Shown piece by piece: positions 39,119-48,595 of a stretch of 64,000 nucleotides of DNA. A program made the translations under genes and the position numbers. Location of the stretch: assembly GCA_963739795.1 (NCBI GenBank), contig CAVUBL010000021.1, positions 496,001 to 560,000 of the forward strand. Reading direction: 5' to 3'. The notes beneath the pieces were generated by a model. It saw only the letters and a program-made list of their open reading frames with translations, had not been told where the DNA came from and ran no database searches. How positions within the stretch are numbered: position 1 is the stretch's first letter; every line of letters begins with the position of its first letter. The stretch is from CAVUBL01 sp963739795. Its GTDB lineage: Bacteria; Acidobacteriota; Thermoanaerobaculia; Multivoradales; DATKCC01.

Positions 39119-39441
39119 CACGCCCTTCCGACCAGGCGGCGCAGGAACTGGACGAGGCGCCAGCCCTTCGAGCGCAAGACGCTCCTGCGGAACTGCCGGA
39201 GGCGCTGGAGCTCCTCGTGCAGCCGCACGGCCTCGGGGCCGGCGCCTACCGCGAAGACGGCGTTCGGAGCCACCTCGCCACGGGCGGCCCGCGAGCGCGC
39301 CAAGAGGCGTCTGCGCTCTTCGGCTTCCTCCGCGCGGAGGGCCTCGGCGAAGGCGAGCGCGGCGCGCCGGCCACGCTCCTCGGCGGCACGGAGGGCCGCC
39401 TCTTCGCTTCGGTTCGAGATCTCTTCGCTCACGTCGCCCAC
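39115..39441 (-). CDS. Small coiled-coil protein with SKGWRL motif
   Basis: About 108 residues from GTG 39441 (AAGGGA 5 nt upstream; GTG 39432 also possible). A charged helix (RSEEAALRAAEERGRRAALA and on to EERRRLLARSR) is followed by LHEELQRLRQFRRSVLRSKG and WRLVQFLRRLVGRAW. The '(S/R)xGWRL..F LRRL' ending occurs at the ends of coiled coils in many polysaccharide glycosyltransferases. In the present sequence this frame is continuous with the end of the DPM1-like enzyme, but a one-base indel would stop that enzyme at 39467, so I treat them as two genes. Not certain. Confidence 0.5.
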   Translation of the reverse strand: MGDVSEEISNRSEEAALRAAEERGRRAALAFAEALRAEEAEERRRLLARSRAARGEVAPNAVFAVGAGPEAVRLHEELQRLRQFRRSVLRSKGWRLVQFLRRLVGRAW

Positions 39442-39466
39442 GGCAATCCCTTGACCGGCGGGTATT

Positions 39467-40320
39467 CTAGCTCGCGTCGCTCTTCGCCACGCCGGAGAGG
39501 CGATCCGCAGGCTCAGGAGCCGGATCGCTCCCAGGTAGATCTCTCGGGACCGAAGCTTGGACCGGCCCAAACGCCGGTCGTGGAAGACGATCGGTGTCTC
39601 GCCGATGCGGGCTCCGGCCAGATGGGCGCGGTCAGGAGCTCGACCAGGAACGAGTAGCCGGTGGAGCGGACGCGCTCCAGGGCGATCCTCCCAGGAGCTC
39701 CGTTCGGTAGAGGCGGTACCCGGAGGTCACGTCGCGCGCAGGGAGGCTCAATAGCGTGGCCGAGAAGCGGGTCGCGCGCGGCTGAGCAGCATGCGCCCGA
39801 GACCCCAGTTGATCGTGCCTCCGTCCTGCACGTAACGCGAGCCGAGGACCACGTCGGCTCCCTCGTGGATCTGTCGGAGCATCGCGGGCAGGTGCCGTGG
39901 CGAGTGGCTGAGGTCGGCGTCCATCGTACCGATCACCGGGTACCCTCGTTCGAAGCCGAAGTGGAAGCCGGCGACGTAGGCCTTCCCCAGGGCGCGTGGG
40001 CCCTCACGCCGCAGGAGATGGAGGCGGGGCCAGCGTTGTGCGAGGTCGAGGCAGAGCTCCGCCGTGCCGTCCGGGGAGGCGTCGTCCACCACGAGGAGGT
40101 CGACCTCGGGCTCGACCTCGAACAGCTCACGGACCAGCGCCTCGAGGTTCTCCCGCTCGTTGTAGGTGGGGGTGACGATCAGGACCGGCGCCGGGCCGGA
40201 GCGGTCGGCCGGGCTCGCCGCCCGGTCACCTTCGGTTGCGGAAGTCGATCGAGGAGGAGTTCGCGGCGGGGAGGCGCGGAGTCTACCAAGCTCCCTCCCC
40301 GGCGCCGGCCCGGCTATCAT
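39467..40320 (-). CDS. Polyprenol-phosphate sugar synthase, DPM1-like GT2 (frameshifted)
   Basis: GT2 enzyme of the dolichol-phosphate-mannose synthase type, which moves a sugar from a nucleotide donor to polyprenyl phosphate. The core is PVLIVTPTYNERENLEALVR, VDLLVVDDASPDGTAELC, LGKAYVAGFHFGFERGYPVI and GTMDADLSHSPRHLPAML (DxD region), then VLGSRYVQDGGTINWGLGRM. After breaks come VRSTGYSFLVELLT and GETPIVFHDRRLGRSKLRSR with EIYLGAIRLLSLR, the normal ending of soluble DPM1 proteins without TM segments. Breaks lie near 39780, 39705, 39630 and 39500. The ATG at 40320 follows GGAGC; ATG 40356 is an alternative that would overlap the divergent gene. Confidence 0.72.
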
Positions 40321-40354
40321 TGCTCCGGCTCCCAGGGAGAGGCGAGCGCTCGCC

Positions 40355-41332
40355 ATGCCCGGAAACTCACCGCACCGCCCCCGCCGCAGTGTCCGTCGTG
40401 ATCCCCAGCCACGACACGCGCGGGCTCACGCTCCAATGCCTGGAGTCGATCCGCGCGCAGGGCGAGATGGTGGAAGTTCTCGTCGTGGACGACGCCAGTG
40501 CGGACGGCACGGCCGAGGCGGTCTCGGAGCGACACCCCGAAGCCCGGGTGGTCGGCAAGAGCCAGCGGCAGGGGTTCACGCAAGCGTCAATCGGGGCCTG
40601 GCGGAGGCGGCGGGCGAGATCCTGATCGCCCTCAACAGCGACACGGAGGTCCTGCCCGGCTCGCTCGCCGCCGTAGTCGCCCGCTTCGACGCCGACGCGC
40701 GCGTCGGTGTCGCGGGGCCCGTCTCCACTTCCCGGACGGGCGCCCGCAATGGAGCGGCGGGGCCCCGGCCTCCTGGCTCTTCGCCTTGGCCAGCGGCCTG
40801 CCGGGGCTGCTGGCGCGCTTCCCTCGTGGCGCAGGCTGCGGCGGCCGGCGGGCACCGGGCGGCAGCCGTCCGTGGACTGGGTGACCGGCGCGGCCCTGGC
40901 CATGCGCCGGCGGGTCTGGGAGGGTGGGCCCGTTCGACGAGGAGTACCGGTTCTACGCCCAGGACCTCGACCTCTGCCTGCGCGCCCGCTCCCGCGGCTG
41001 GCAGGTGGAGATTGTCCCGGCGTTTCGCGTCCTCCATCACCACGGCGCGACGATCGGGCGGGGCACCGCCGCGGTGGCGCGCCAGAACCCGGCCCTCCTC
41101 TGGGCCGACCTGGTCCTGTGGCGCGCACGGCCGGAGCGGGGCCGGCGCGGCCGCCCTGGCGCTGCGGCTTGGCGGCCGGCTCCGCCTTTTCGGCCGCCGG
41201 CTCCGGGAGGTCTCCCTGCCCGCCGAGTCGCGGGCCGCCTGGAGACGCGATACGCTCGCCTACCGGCAAGCACTGACCGCCGTCTCGGCGCCCCTTCCGA
41301 AGCCCACGGACCGATCCGTCACCCGACGATGA
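40355..41332 (+). CDS. GT2 glycosyltransferase, rhamnosyltransferase-like (frameshifted)
   Basis: ATG 40355, with a one-base break near 40375 before AVSVVIPSHDTRGLTLQCLE. The GT2 core continues with EVLVVDDASADGTAEAVSER, then EAAGEILIALNSDTEVLPGS, the metal motif region. Further on are VDWVTGAALAMRRRVW and VGPFDEEYRFYAQDLDLCLR, the ED-type base region of WbbL-like rhamnosyltransferases, and VEIVPAFRVLHHHGATIGRG. Breaks lie near 40585, 40720, 40765, 40860 and 40925. The stop overlaps the start of the ABC permease (ATGA), which ties this enzyme to the exporter. Confidence 0.72.
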   Translation: MPGNSPHRPRRSVRRDPQPRHARAHAPMPGVDPRAGRDGGSSRRGRRQCGRHGRGGLGATPRSPGGRQEPAAGVHASVNRGLAEAAGEILIALNSDTEVLPGSLAAVVARFDADARVGVAGPVSTSRTGARNGAAGPRPPGSSPWPAACRGCWRASLVAQAAAAGGHRAAAVRGLGDRRGPGHAPAGLGGWARSTRSTGSTPRTSTSACAPAPAAGRWRLSRRFASSITTARRSGGAPPRWRARTRPSSGPTWSCGAHGRSGAGAAALALRLGGRLRLFGRRLREVSLPAESRAAWRRDTLAYRQALTAVSAPLPKPTDRSVTRR

Positions 41333-42094
41333 GAGACCTCTACCGCTACCGCGACCTGGTCTTGACCCTGGTGGCCCGGGATCTGAAGGTGCGCTATCGC
41401 CGTTCGACGATCGGCTTCCTGTGGACCATGCTCCAGCCGCTGCTGACCATGATGGTGCTGAGCGCAGTGTTCAGCGCGCTCTTCCGCTTCCAGAAGCCGA
41501 ACTATCCGGTCTATGCCCTCGCCGGGATCATGTTCTGGAACTTCTTCAGCCAGAGCATCACCAGCTCGATGAACAGCCTCGAAGGGGAACGCCCATCTCC
41601 TGACCAAGCTGCCGGTGCCGAAGGCGGTGTTCCCCATCGCGACGGTGATCGCCGGCGTGATCAATCTGCTGTTCGCCATGGTGCCTCTCTTCACCATCCT
41701 GCTGGTCACCGGCCACCGGATCGGCCTGTCGGTGCTGTTCCTGCCGGTGTCGATCCTCCTGGCCGCGCTCTTCACCCTCGGCGCCGGGCTGTTGCTCTCG
41801 CCGCTGGCGGTCTTCTTCCACGACACCATCGAGATGATCGGCGTGCATCCTGACCCTGCTCATGTACTTGACGCCGGTCTTCTACCCCATGAAGATCGTG
41901 CCCGAGCGCTTTCTCTGGGCCGTCCGCTTCAATCCGATCCGCTCGGTCCTGGAGGTCTTCCGCGACCCGATCTACAACAGCAAGGTCCCGCCGATCACGC
42001 ACCTCAGCGTGGCCGTCGCCGTGACCGCCCTCGCGCTGGAGTCGGCGGCTACGTCTTCCGCAAGAGCAGCGACCGGATCCCGTTCTACGTATGA
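41329..42094 (+). CDS. ABC-2 polysaccharide export permease, Wzm-like (frameshifted)
   Basis: About 255 residues. It begins LYRYRDLVLTLVARDLKVRY, the typical amphipathic start of Wzm/TagG/KpsM permeases, then RRSTIGFLWTMLQPLLTMMV and YALAGIMFWNFFSQSITSSM. TM helices follow (TVIAGVINLLFAMVPLFTIL, then SILLAALFTLGAGLLLSPLA) and the conserved LTPVFYPMKIVPERF. The end is GGYVFRKSSDRIPFYV. Breaks lie near 41590, 41845 and 42045. Its stop overlaps the ATPase start (ATGA). Together they should export a lipid-linked glycan across the inner membrane. Confidence 0.82.
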
Positions 42095-42836
42095 GCCCGG
42101 CCCGACCCCTGGTCCGCTTCGACGGGGTGAGCCTCTGCTACCGGCTCGCCAAGCAGAGGATCCCCTCGCTCAAGGAGTACGCCATCCATTGGATGAAGGG
42201 CTCCCTCGCCTACGAGGAGCTGTGGGCCCTCAAGGACGTGAGCTTCTCGCTCGAGCCGGGCGATATCGTCGGGATCGTCGGTCGCAACGGGGCCGGCAAG
42301 AGCACGCTGCTCAAGGTGATCTCGGGCGTCCTCAAGCCCACCTGCGGGCTGGTCGAGTGCCACGGGATCGTGGCGCCGATCCTCGAGCTCGGAACCGGCT
42401 TCGACCACGAGCTCACCGGGCTCGAGAACGTGTATCTCAACGCCCTCCTCCTGGGCCGCACCCGCCGGGAGGTCGACGCCAAGCGCGACGAGATCGTCGA
42501 GTTCTCCGGGATCGAGGAGTTCATCCACAGCCCGATCCGCAACTACTCCTCTGGCATGCTCGCCCGCCTGGGATTCGCGATCGCCACCGCCTGGGTCCCG
42601 GACCTGCTGATCCTGGACGAGGTCCTGGCTGTGGGGGATGCGAGGTTCTACCGGCGTTGCGAGAAGCGCATGGAGCGCTTCCGCGAGCTCGGCACGACCA
42701 CCCTCATGGTCTCCCACGACACGGACGCGGTGCGCAGCCACTGCCGCCGGGCGATCTGGCTCGAGCGCGGCGGATCAAGCGGACGGCCCGTCGAGAGGTG
42801 ATGGACCGCTACCTGGATTTCAGCGAGGCGACGTGA
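42091..42836 (+). CDS. ABC polysaccharide export ATPase, Wzt-like without C-terminal domain (one frameshift)
   Basis: About 248 residues. Walker A GRNGAGKSTLLKV, the Wzt/TagH-type VAPILELGTGFDHELTGLEN, signature YSSGMLARLGFAIA and Walker B LLILDEVLAVGDARF, then VSHDTDAVRSHC. One break near 42775 shifts the last 20 residues, which then read REVMDRYLDFSEAT. The C-terminal glycan-binding domain of O9a-type Wzt proteins is absent, so export should not depend on recognising a capped glycan end by this protein. Translationally coupled to the permease. Confidence 0.85.
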
Positions 42837-43065
42837 CCGGCGCACGCAGTTGCCTCGAGCGGTGAGAAGGGTTCGTGCGGCCGCGATGGAGCCTGCCGCT
42901 CCAGCCCACCCGCCACTCCATTCCTCGGGCGCATGAATGCTCGCGAAATGTCCGAAATGTTTTGCCTTCCTCGGGTCACCCGTCTAGCGAGTGCCGGCAC
43001 CCAGACCCGGCTCGCCTCGAAACACCGGCCAAACCGGCCGCAACGAGAACCCAAGGAAAGGAACC

Positions 43066-45775
43066 ATGAACTTGCAGATTCGGACTCCCCGGGTCGTCGG
43101 CCTCGTCGCCGCCGCCCTCCTGGCGTCGATCCCCTTCGCGGCGAACGTTCAAGCCGCCCCTCCCGCGGGCCCTCCGCGCCCGCCGCCGCCACCGTCATCC
43201 GGCCGGCGCCGGCTTCGCTCTGCGCCCTGCTGGACGTACCGTCCGTGCGCAGCCTGATGGACAACCTCGAGTTCAACCTCTTGTGGTCGTGCGGGCGCCA
43301 GAACGAGCTCGGCCACCGGGCGACCCCGGACGAGAAGGTCACCGAGAACGCCGCGAGCGCCCCGCACCTCGCCACCCGTGTCGCCTCGGCGACCGACGTC
43401 CAGGTGAACTCGTCGGTCGGAGAGAGCGGCAGCTCGACCACGCAGAGCGAGACCTCGATCGCGGAGAACCAGACCACCGGCGCCTTCTGCTCCGCGTTCA
43501 ACGACTCCTGGGAGTACTACGTCGGCGGGGGCGGCTTCACCGGATTCTCCCGTTCGACCGACGGCGGGCACACCTGGGTCGACGGCGGCGCCGTCGGCGG
43601 CACCTCCCTCGGCGACCCGAGCCTTGTCTGGCGGCGGGCGGACGGCAAGATCTACCTGGCCGCCCCGAGAGCGGCGGCAATCTGGCCGTCTGGGTCTCGA
43701 ACGACGACTGCCAGAGCTTCTCCTTCTTGAGCACACCCGCCACGGTGGGCGACGACAAGGAGCTGCTGGCGGTCGACAACAACCCGTCGAGCCCTTACTA
43801 CGGGAACCTCTACCTGGTCTGGACCGACTTCGGTGCCGGCGGCATCCCCATCCGAGCCACACGCTCGACCGACGGCGGGGTCACCTGGTGGGCGCCCGTG
43901 ACCCTCAGCTCGGGCGGCAGCGTTCAGGGCGCGTGGCCGGCGGTGGCCCCCAACGGCGACGTCTTCGTCGCCTGGCTCCACTACGATTCCGGGAGCGCCA
44001 TCTCGATCCAGGCCAGCCGCTCGGTCAACGGCGGGCTGTCCTACTCGCCGATCACCAGCCCACTGGTCGGCGGCGTGCGGCCGAAAGACGCGAGCGCGAG
44101 CTCGCTTTGCGGGAGGGATGCCCTCAACGGCCAGATCCGCTACATCGCCTCACCCCAGATCGCGGTCGATTCCTCCGGCGTCCTGCATGTCGTCTACAGC
44201 CACGATCCGGACGGCCTCAACACGGGCGACGTGGTCGACGTCTACTACCGGCGCTCGACCGACAACGGCGCGACCTGGAGCCCCGAGCTCCGGCTCAACG
44301 ACGACGCCACCACCAACGACCAGTACTTCCCGACCATCGAGACCCGCGGCTCGACGGTGATGGCGACCTGGTACGACCGTCGGCTCGATCCCTCGAACCT
44401 CCTCCAGGACTACTACAAGAGGGTCTCGACCGACGGCGGCTTGACCTGGGGGCCGAGCGTGCGGGTGAGCGACGTCTCGAGCCCGATCTATCAAGACCCC
44501 GGCACCGCGACCTGCTATCACGGCGACTACGACCAGTCTCTGCTGCCGGTGACCGTCGACCTCCAGGTGCCGCAATGGGCCGACGACCGCAACGTGATCA
44601 GTGGACACCAGGACTCCGACGTCTGGGTCGATCCCGGGGGGCAGCCGCTGTCGATCTCTGACACCTTCGGCGGCCGCGGCGCGCTCGACGGCCGGACCAC
44701 CGAGACCGGGGGTGCGACCTGGACCGCCACCCCCGCGGCGCAGATCGCCTACGGGCGCGTGATCGACCTGGCCGCGCTGGGAGGAGTGCCCGTCGCGGAA
44801 TTCTACCCCGCGGGCGACACGGTGACGGTGAAGGGGAAGGTCGACCTGACCTCCACCGACTGGATCGGGGTGGGGTTTGCGGACCACGCCACTCGTGCCT
44901 ACTGGGCGGCGGGCCAGCTCTGGGTTCTGCTTCGATCCACCGGCACCTACGAGGCTTACGCGGACGGCAACTCGAACCTCCTCGGCTCGGGCACGATCCC
45001 CGGCACGCCGTCCGGCGGCTATCACCAGATCGAGGTGCGCTACGACAGCGCCGCGAACACCGGCACGATCCTGATCAACGGCGTCACCGTGGTGAGCGGC
45101 GCCGCGCTGGGCTTCACGCCCGACGTCCAGTACGCCGGCTTCCAGATGTACAGGGCGGCCGAAGGCGGCGGCAAGCTCGACGACTTCCTGGTCAGCAAGG
45201 CCAGCGCGCCCTACCAGGTCATCTCGGACAGCTTCACCGGGACCGGGTCGCTGGACGGCCGGTCGACCGACGTGGGTGGAGTGGTCTGGAGCGCGGAGGC
45301 GGGTGCCTGGACCACCGGTGGGCGGGTGGTGGACCGCGCGGCCGTCGGCGGGGTGCCGGTCGACCCGGCGATGCTCGGGGCTTACCCGACCCTCAGGGTC
45401 TCGGCCGACGCCAACCCGACGTCGTCGGACTGGGTCGGGGTCGGGCTCGCGAACCAGGCGACGACGGCATACTGGGCGGCCGGCCAGCTCTGGGCCCTCG
45501 TGCGTTCGACCGGCACCTTCGAGGCATACGGCGGCGGCAGCCTCCTGGCCTCGGGGACGATCCCGGGCACGCCTTCGGGGGGCTTCGACCACATCGAGGT
45601 CCGCTACGACACCGTCACCCTCCAGGCGGTGGTCCTGGTCAATGGCGTCCAGGTGTACTCCGGGACGCTCGGCTCCGCGCTGAGCGTTTCCTACGCGGGC
45701 TTCCACATGCAACGCGCCGCGGAGGGCGCCGGCAAGCTGGACAACTTCCTGGTGGTCTCCACGGCGACGCCGTAA
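43066..45775 (+). CDS. Secreted BNR/Asp-box propeller protein with twin C-terminal beta domains (frameshifted)
   Basis: ATG 43066 after AAGGAAAGGAACC. Signal peptide (VVGLVAAALLASIPFAANVQ). The propeller has many Asp-box loops (STDGGHTW, STDGGVTW, STDNGATW, STDGGLTW), as in sialidase- or exo-glycosidase-like proteins, but I do not see a sialidase arginine triad and do not assign activity. The last 390 residues are two tandem copies of a domain of about 190 residues: SDTFGGRGALDGRTTETGGA to KLDDFLVS, and SDSFTGTGSLDGRSTDVGGV to KLDNFLVV, with shared TIPGTPSGG and EVRYD. They look like concanavalin/LamG-type sandwiches. Breaks lie near 43190 and 43668; the rest is clean. Confidence 0.75.
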
Positions 45776-45786
45776 GAGGACGGCGA

Positions 45787-45823
45787 GGGCCGCGGCGGGG
45801 CGAGACTCGCTCCGTCGCGGCCC
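45787..45823. terminator. Hairpin between convergent genes
   Basis: GGGCCGCGGCGG at 45787-45798 pairs with CCGTCGCGGCCC at 45812-45823 (12 bp, one non-canonical pair) in the 71-bp gap between the BNR gene and the convergent GT4 gene. Probably a bidirectional terminator. Confidence 0.6.
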
Positions 45824-45846
45824 CGCGCCGAGCGGCGGCGACCTCG

Positions 45847-47058
45847 TCAGGGAGAACCGGGAGCGAGGCTCGCGTACGCCTCGAGGAGCCGCCGGGCCGA
45901 CCGCTCCGGATCGTGGTGGGTGAGGAGGGCGCCCCTCCCCGCCGCCACGATCCGCGCGCGCAGGCCGTCGTCGGCCGGCGCGGCGAGCGCCCGCGCGAAC
46001 CCCGCCGCGTCCCTCGCCAGCAGCAGCTCCCGGCCGTCCTCGGCCTCAAGTCCGGCGGCGGCCTCGGGGGTCGCCACCACCGGGATGCCCCGGGCCCAGG
46101 CCTCGAGGATCTTCATGCGCAGGCCGGAGGCGATCCGCACCGGCACGACCAGGATCGCGCCCGGCGCGAAGGCTTCGCGGCTGTCGGCCGGCGGCGTGTG
46201 CGGCACGACGCCCGCCGGCAGGGGCGCGGGGCGCTCGGCCGCGGGAGCGAACAGGTGCAGGCAGGCGCGGGGCAGGACCGCGAGGACCTGCGGCCAGACC
46301 TCCTGGACGAACCAGCGTGCCGCGTCCCGGTTGGGCAGCCAGCCGGCGCTCCCCAGGAGCACCACCGCCGGCTCGCCGGGGAGCGGGCTCTCACCGGACG
46401 GCAGCTCGGCGGGGAAGGGGGGCGGCGCGGCGATCACGGTCCCGTCCGCCCCGGGGGACCGGGCGAGCTCGCGGAGGCGACGCGCGTCGGGCTCGGTGAG
46501 GGCCACGGTGAGCGCGGCGCGCCGGACCGCCTCACCCTCGGAGGCGGCGAGGGTCCGGGCCTCCCGCCGCAACCAGCGGGCGGCCCAGCCGCCGCGCTCG
46601 GCAGTGGCGGTCCACAGGTCGCTCTCCACGTTCTGGGCCCGGAGCACCACCGGCAGGCCCGCCGCCTCCGCCGCCGGCGCCGCCTGGGCGAAGGCCTGGA
46701 GCTGCTCGGCGTGGATCAGGTCGAAGTGGTCGGAATGGAGCCGCCGCGCCACCTCGGCGCCTACCTCCGGCAGGGTGTGGCGCACGATCGAGACCGGCCG
46801 CCCGGTGGCCTTCGCGACGAGGGCGGCTCGGAGCCGCCCCGGCCGGCGGACGGGGACCGGGCACGGCCAACAGATGGCGCCCAGCTCCTCGCGCACCCGG
46901 GCGAGCGCCTCGCCCCCCGTCTCCCGCGGGTCGTAGGGCGCGACCAGGGTGACTTCGGCGCCGGCGGCGGCCAGGGCCTCGATCGTGCGGTAGACCACCA
47001 GCCGGCCGCCGTCCACCAGCGGGACGGGGAGCTTGGTGCCCACCCACAGGATCCTCAT
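45847..47058 (-). CDS. GT4 glycosyltransferase
   Basis: A complete 403-residue GT-B enzyme. The N-terminal half begins RILWVGTKLPVPLVDGGRLV then VYRTIEALAAAGAEVTLVAP. LIHAEQLQAFAQAAPAAEAA and VVLRAQNVESDLW form the usual acceptor-side region. The C-terminal half has VVLLGSAGWLPNRDAARWFV and KILEAWARGIPVVATPEAA, the donor-site motif, where Trp-Ala replaces the usual Glu-Ala. It starts 4 nt after the RidA-like gene, so the two are co-transcribed. The sugar and acceptor are unknown. Confidence 0.85.
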   Translation of the reverse strand: MRILWVGTKLPVPLVDGGRLVVYRTIEALAAAGAEVTLVAPYDPRETGGEALARVREELGAICWPCPVPVRRPGRLRAALVAKATGRPVSIVRHTLPEVGAEVARRLHSDHFDLIHAEQLQAFAQAAPAAEAAGLPVVLRAQNVESDLWTATAERGGWAARWLRREARTLAASEGEAVRRAALTVALTEPDARRLRELARSPGADGTVIAAPPPFPAELPSGESPLPGEPAVVLLGSAGWLPNRDAARWFVQEVWPQVLAVLPRACLHLFAPAAERPAPLPAGVVPHTPPADSREAFAPGAILVVPVRIASGLRMKILEAWARGIPVVATPEAAAGLEAEDGRELLLARDAAGFARALAAPADDGLRARIVAAGRGALLTHHDPERSARRLLEAYASLAPGSP

Positions 47059-47062
47059 CCGG

Positions 47063-47518
47063 CTACCGCACCGCCGCGATGCACTCGATCTCCGCCCGCG
47101 CCCCGAGGGCGAGGCCGCTGGCGGCCAGGGCGGAGCGGGCCGGCGGGTCCTTCGGGAAGAAGCGGGCGTAGACCTCGTTCATGGCCTGGAAGTCCTGGAT
47201 GTCGGCGAGGAAGACGGTGCACTTGACCACGTCGTCCATGCCCAGGCCGATCTGCTCGAGGAGGGTCTTGATGTTGGTCAAGGTCTGCTCGGTCTCGGGG
47301 CCGATGCCCCCGGGCACGAGCTCCAGGGTGCCGGGGCGGTTACCGATCTGGCCCGACAGGAAGACGAGGTTGCCGGTGCGCACCGCGGGCGAGAAGACGG
47401 GCAGGGGCGACGGGCTGGGCGCCAGGACCTGCCGGTGCGGTCCGGGCTTCGAGTCGCTGGACCCCCCCAGGGCGGCGAGGCCGGTCAGGGGCAGGGCCAA
47501 CAGGGCGAGCCAGTGCAT
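47063..47518 (-). CDS. RidA/YjgF-family protein with N-terminal hydrophobic leader
   Basis: A 151-residue protein. Residues 30-151 are a normal RidA fold: FSPAVRTGNLVFLSGQIG, EQTLTNIKTLLEQIGLGMDD, VVKCTVFLADIQDFQAMNEV, YARFFPKDPPARSALAASGL and ARAEIECIAAV. The conserved substrate Arg of the PxRS motif is present. RidA enzymes hydrolyse reactive imines in the cytoplasm, but this one starts with a leader (MHWLALLALPLTGLAALGG) that looks like a signal peptide lacking a strong positive N-region. A strong AAGGAGG lies 7 nt before the ATG, supporting the start. Export is likely but not certain. Confidence 0.82.
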   Translation of the reverse strand: MHWLALLALPLTGLAALGGSSDSKPGPHRQVLAPSPSPLPVFSPAVRTGNLVFLSGQIGNRPGTLELVPGGIGPETEQTLTNIKTLLEQIGLGMDDVVKCTVFLADIQDFQAMNEVYARFFPKDPPARSALAASGLALGARAEIECIAAVR

Positions 47519-47596
47519 GCGGGACCTCCTTGTTCAGACCGTGGAATCCGTGGATGGGCAGGGAGCCTATCGAACCCCGTGGAGCGGGAGGCCCCG

Positions 47597-48460
47597 CTAC
47601 TTGCCGAAGCGGCGTTGGCGCTGGTGGTGGGAGCGCAGCGCCCGCAGGAAGTCGATCCTGCGGAACGCCGGCCAGTAGGTGTCGCAGAAGTAGAACTCGG
47701 AGTAGGCGCTCTGCCAGAGGAGGAACCCCGAGAGCCTCACCTCGCCCGAGGTGCGCAGGATCAGGTCCGGCTCGGGCAGGCCCGAGGTGTAGAGGTGCGG
47801 CTCGATCGCCCGGTCGTCGAACCCGTCGAGGGCCTGCTCCAGGCTGTGCCCGCTCTCGATCTCGCCCCGCAGGTAGTGGCGGAAGGCGTCGGTGATCTCC
47901 TCGCGCCCGCCGTAGGCCATGGCGATGTTGAGGTGGAAGCGGTCGTAGCCGGCCGTCGCCTCCTCCACGGTGCTGATCGCCTCCCGCAGGCTCTCGGGCA
48001 GCAGGTCGATCTTGCCGATGTAGCGCACCCGCACGCCGTTCTCGTGGACCTCCGAGTGGCTCGCGAGCTCCCGGGTGCGCGCCTCGAAGAGCTCGAGCAG
48101 GGCCTCGACCTCCGAGGTGTCGCGGTGGAAGTTGTCGAGGGAGAAGCTCCACACCGTGACCACCGGGATCTCGGCCTCGTAGCACCAGGAGAGCACCTGC
48201 TTGAGCTTGTCGGCGCCCCGGGCGTGACCGAAGCTCACCTGGGCGGTGCCCAGGGAGCGGGCGAAGCGCCGGTTGCCGTCCATGATGATGCCGATGTGCC
48301 GCGGCAGCTCCCAAGTCTTCATCTCGCTCTCGAGACGGCGCTCGTAGAGCTTGTAGAAGGGCCACTGGACGGCGGCGCCGAGGAGGGCCCAGAGATGGCG
48401 CAGCGGGCGGGCGCGGTGAGGGCTCGGAAGGGCCTCCCGGACAGTCGAGGTGCTACTCAT
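47597..48460 (-). CDS. uppS: Undecaprenyl/polyprenyl diphosphate synthase (cis-prenyltransferase)
   Basis: A 287-residue enzyme that condenses isopentenyl diphosphate onto a prenyl diphosphate to make the lipid carrier for cell-wall and surface glycans. Motifs are HIGIIMDGNRRFARSLG (catalytic Asp), GHARGADKLKQVLSWCYEAE, VTVWSFSLDNFHRD, YGGREEITDAF and DLILRTSGEVRLSGFLLWQS ending in YFCDTYWPAFRRIDFLRAL. ATG 48460 is used; upstream extension to 48523 is open but unlikely. The 50-residue N-terminal extension (LWALLGAAVQWPFYKLYERR) is longer than in E. coli UppS. No good Shine-Dalgarno is seen. Divergent from the universal stress gene. Confidence 0.9.
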   Translation of the reverse strand: MSSTSTVREALPSPHRARPLRHLWALLGAAVQWPFYKLYERRLESEMKTWELPRHIGIIMDGNRRFARSLGTAQVSFGHARGADKLKQVLSWCYEAEIPVVTVWSFSLDNFHRDTSEVEALLELFEARTRELASHSEVHENGVRVRYIGKIDLLPESLREAISTVEEATAGYDRFHLNIAMAYGGREEITDAFRHYLRGEIESGHSLEQALDGFDDRAIEPHLYTSGLPEPDLILRTSGEVRLSGFLLWQSAYSEFYFCDTYWPAFRRIDFLRALRSHHQRQRRFGK

Positions 48461-48595
48461 GATCGAGGGAACGGGGCGGAGACCGCCGCTCGTCCCGATT
48501 GTATCGCGTTCCGCCCCGCCCACCTCGACGGGCGGCTCCCGGCGCCCGCGTCTCGGCTACTATGGTGGACAGGCGAAGTGAAGGGGGGATGCACG

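Noticed and set aside
22219..42836. Calling the broken genes pseudogenes
   Set aside because: Too many unrelated, otherwise conserved genes are broken by single-base indels in one block, including both halves of an exporter; sequencing error explains this better.
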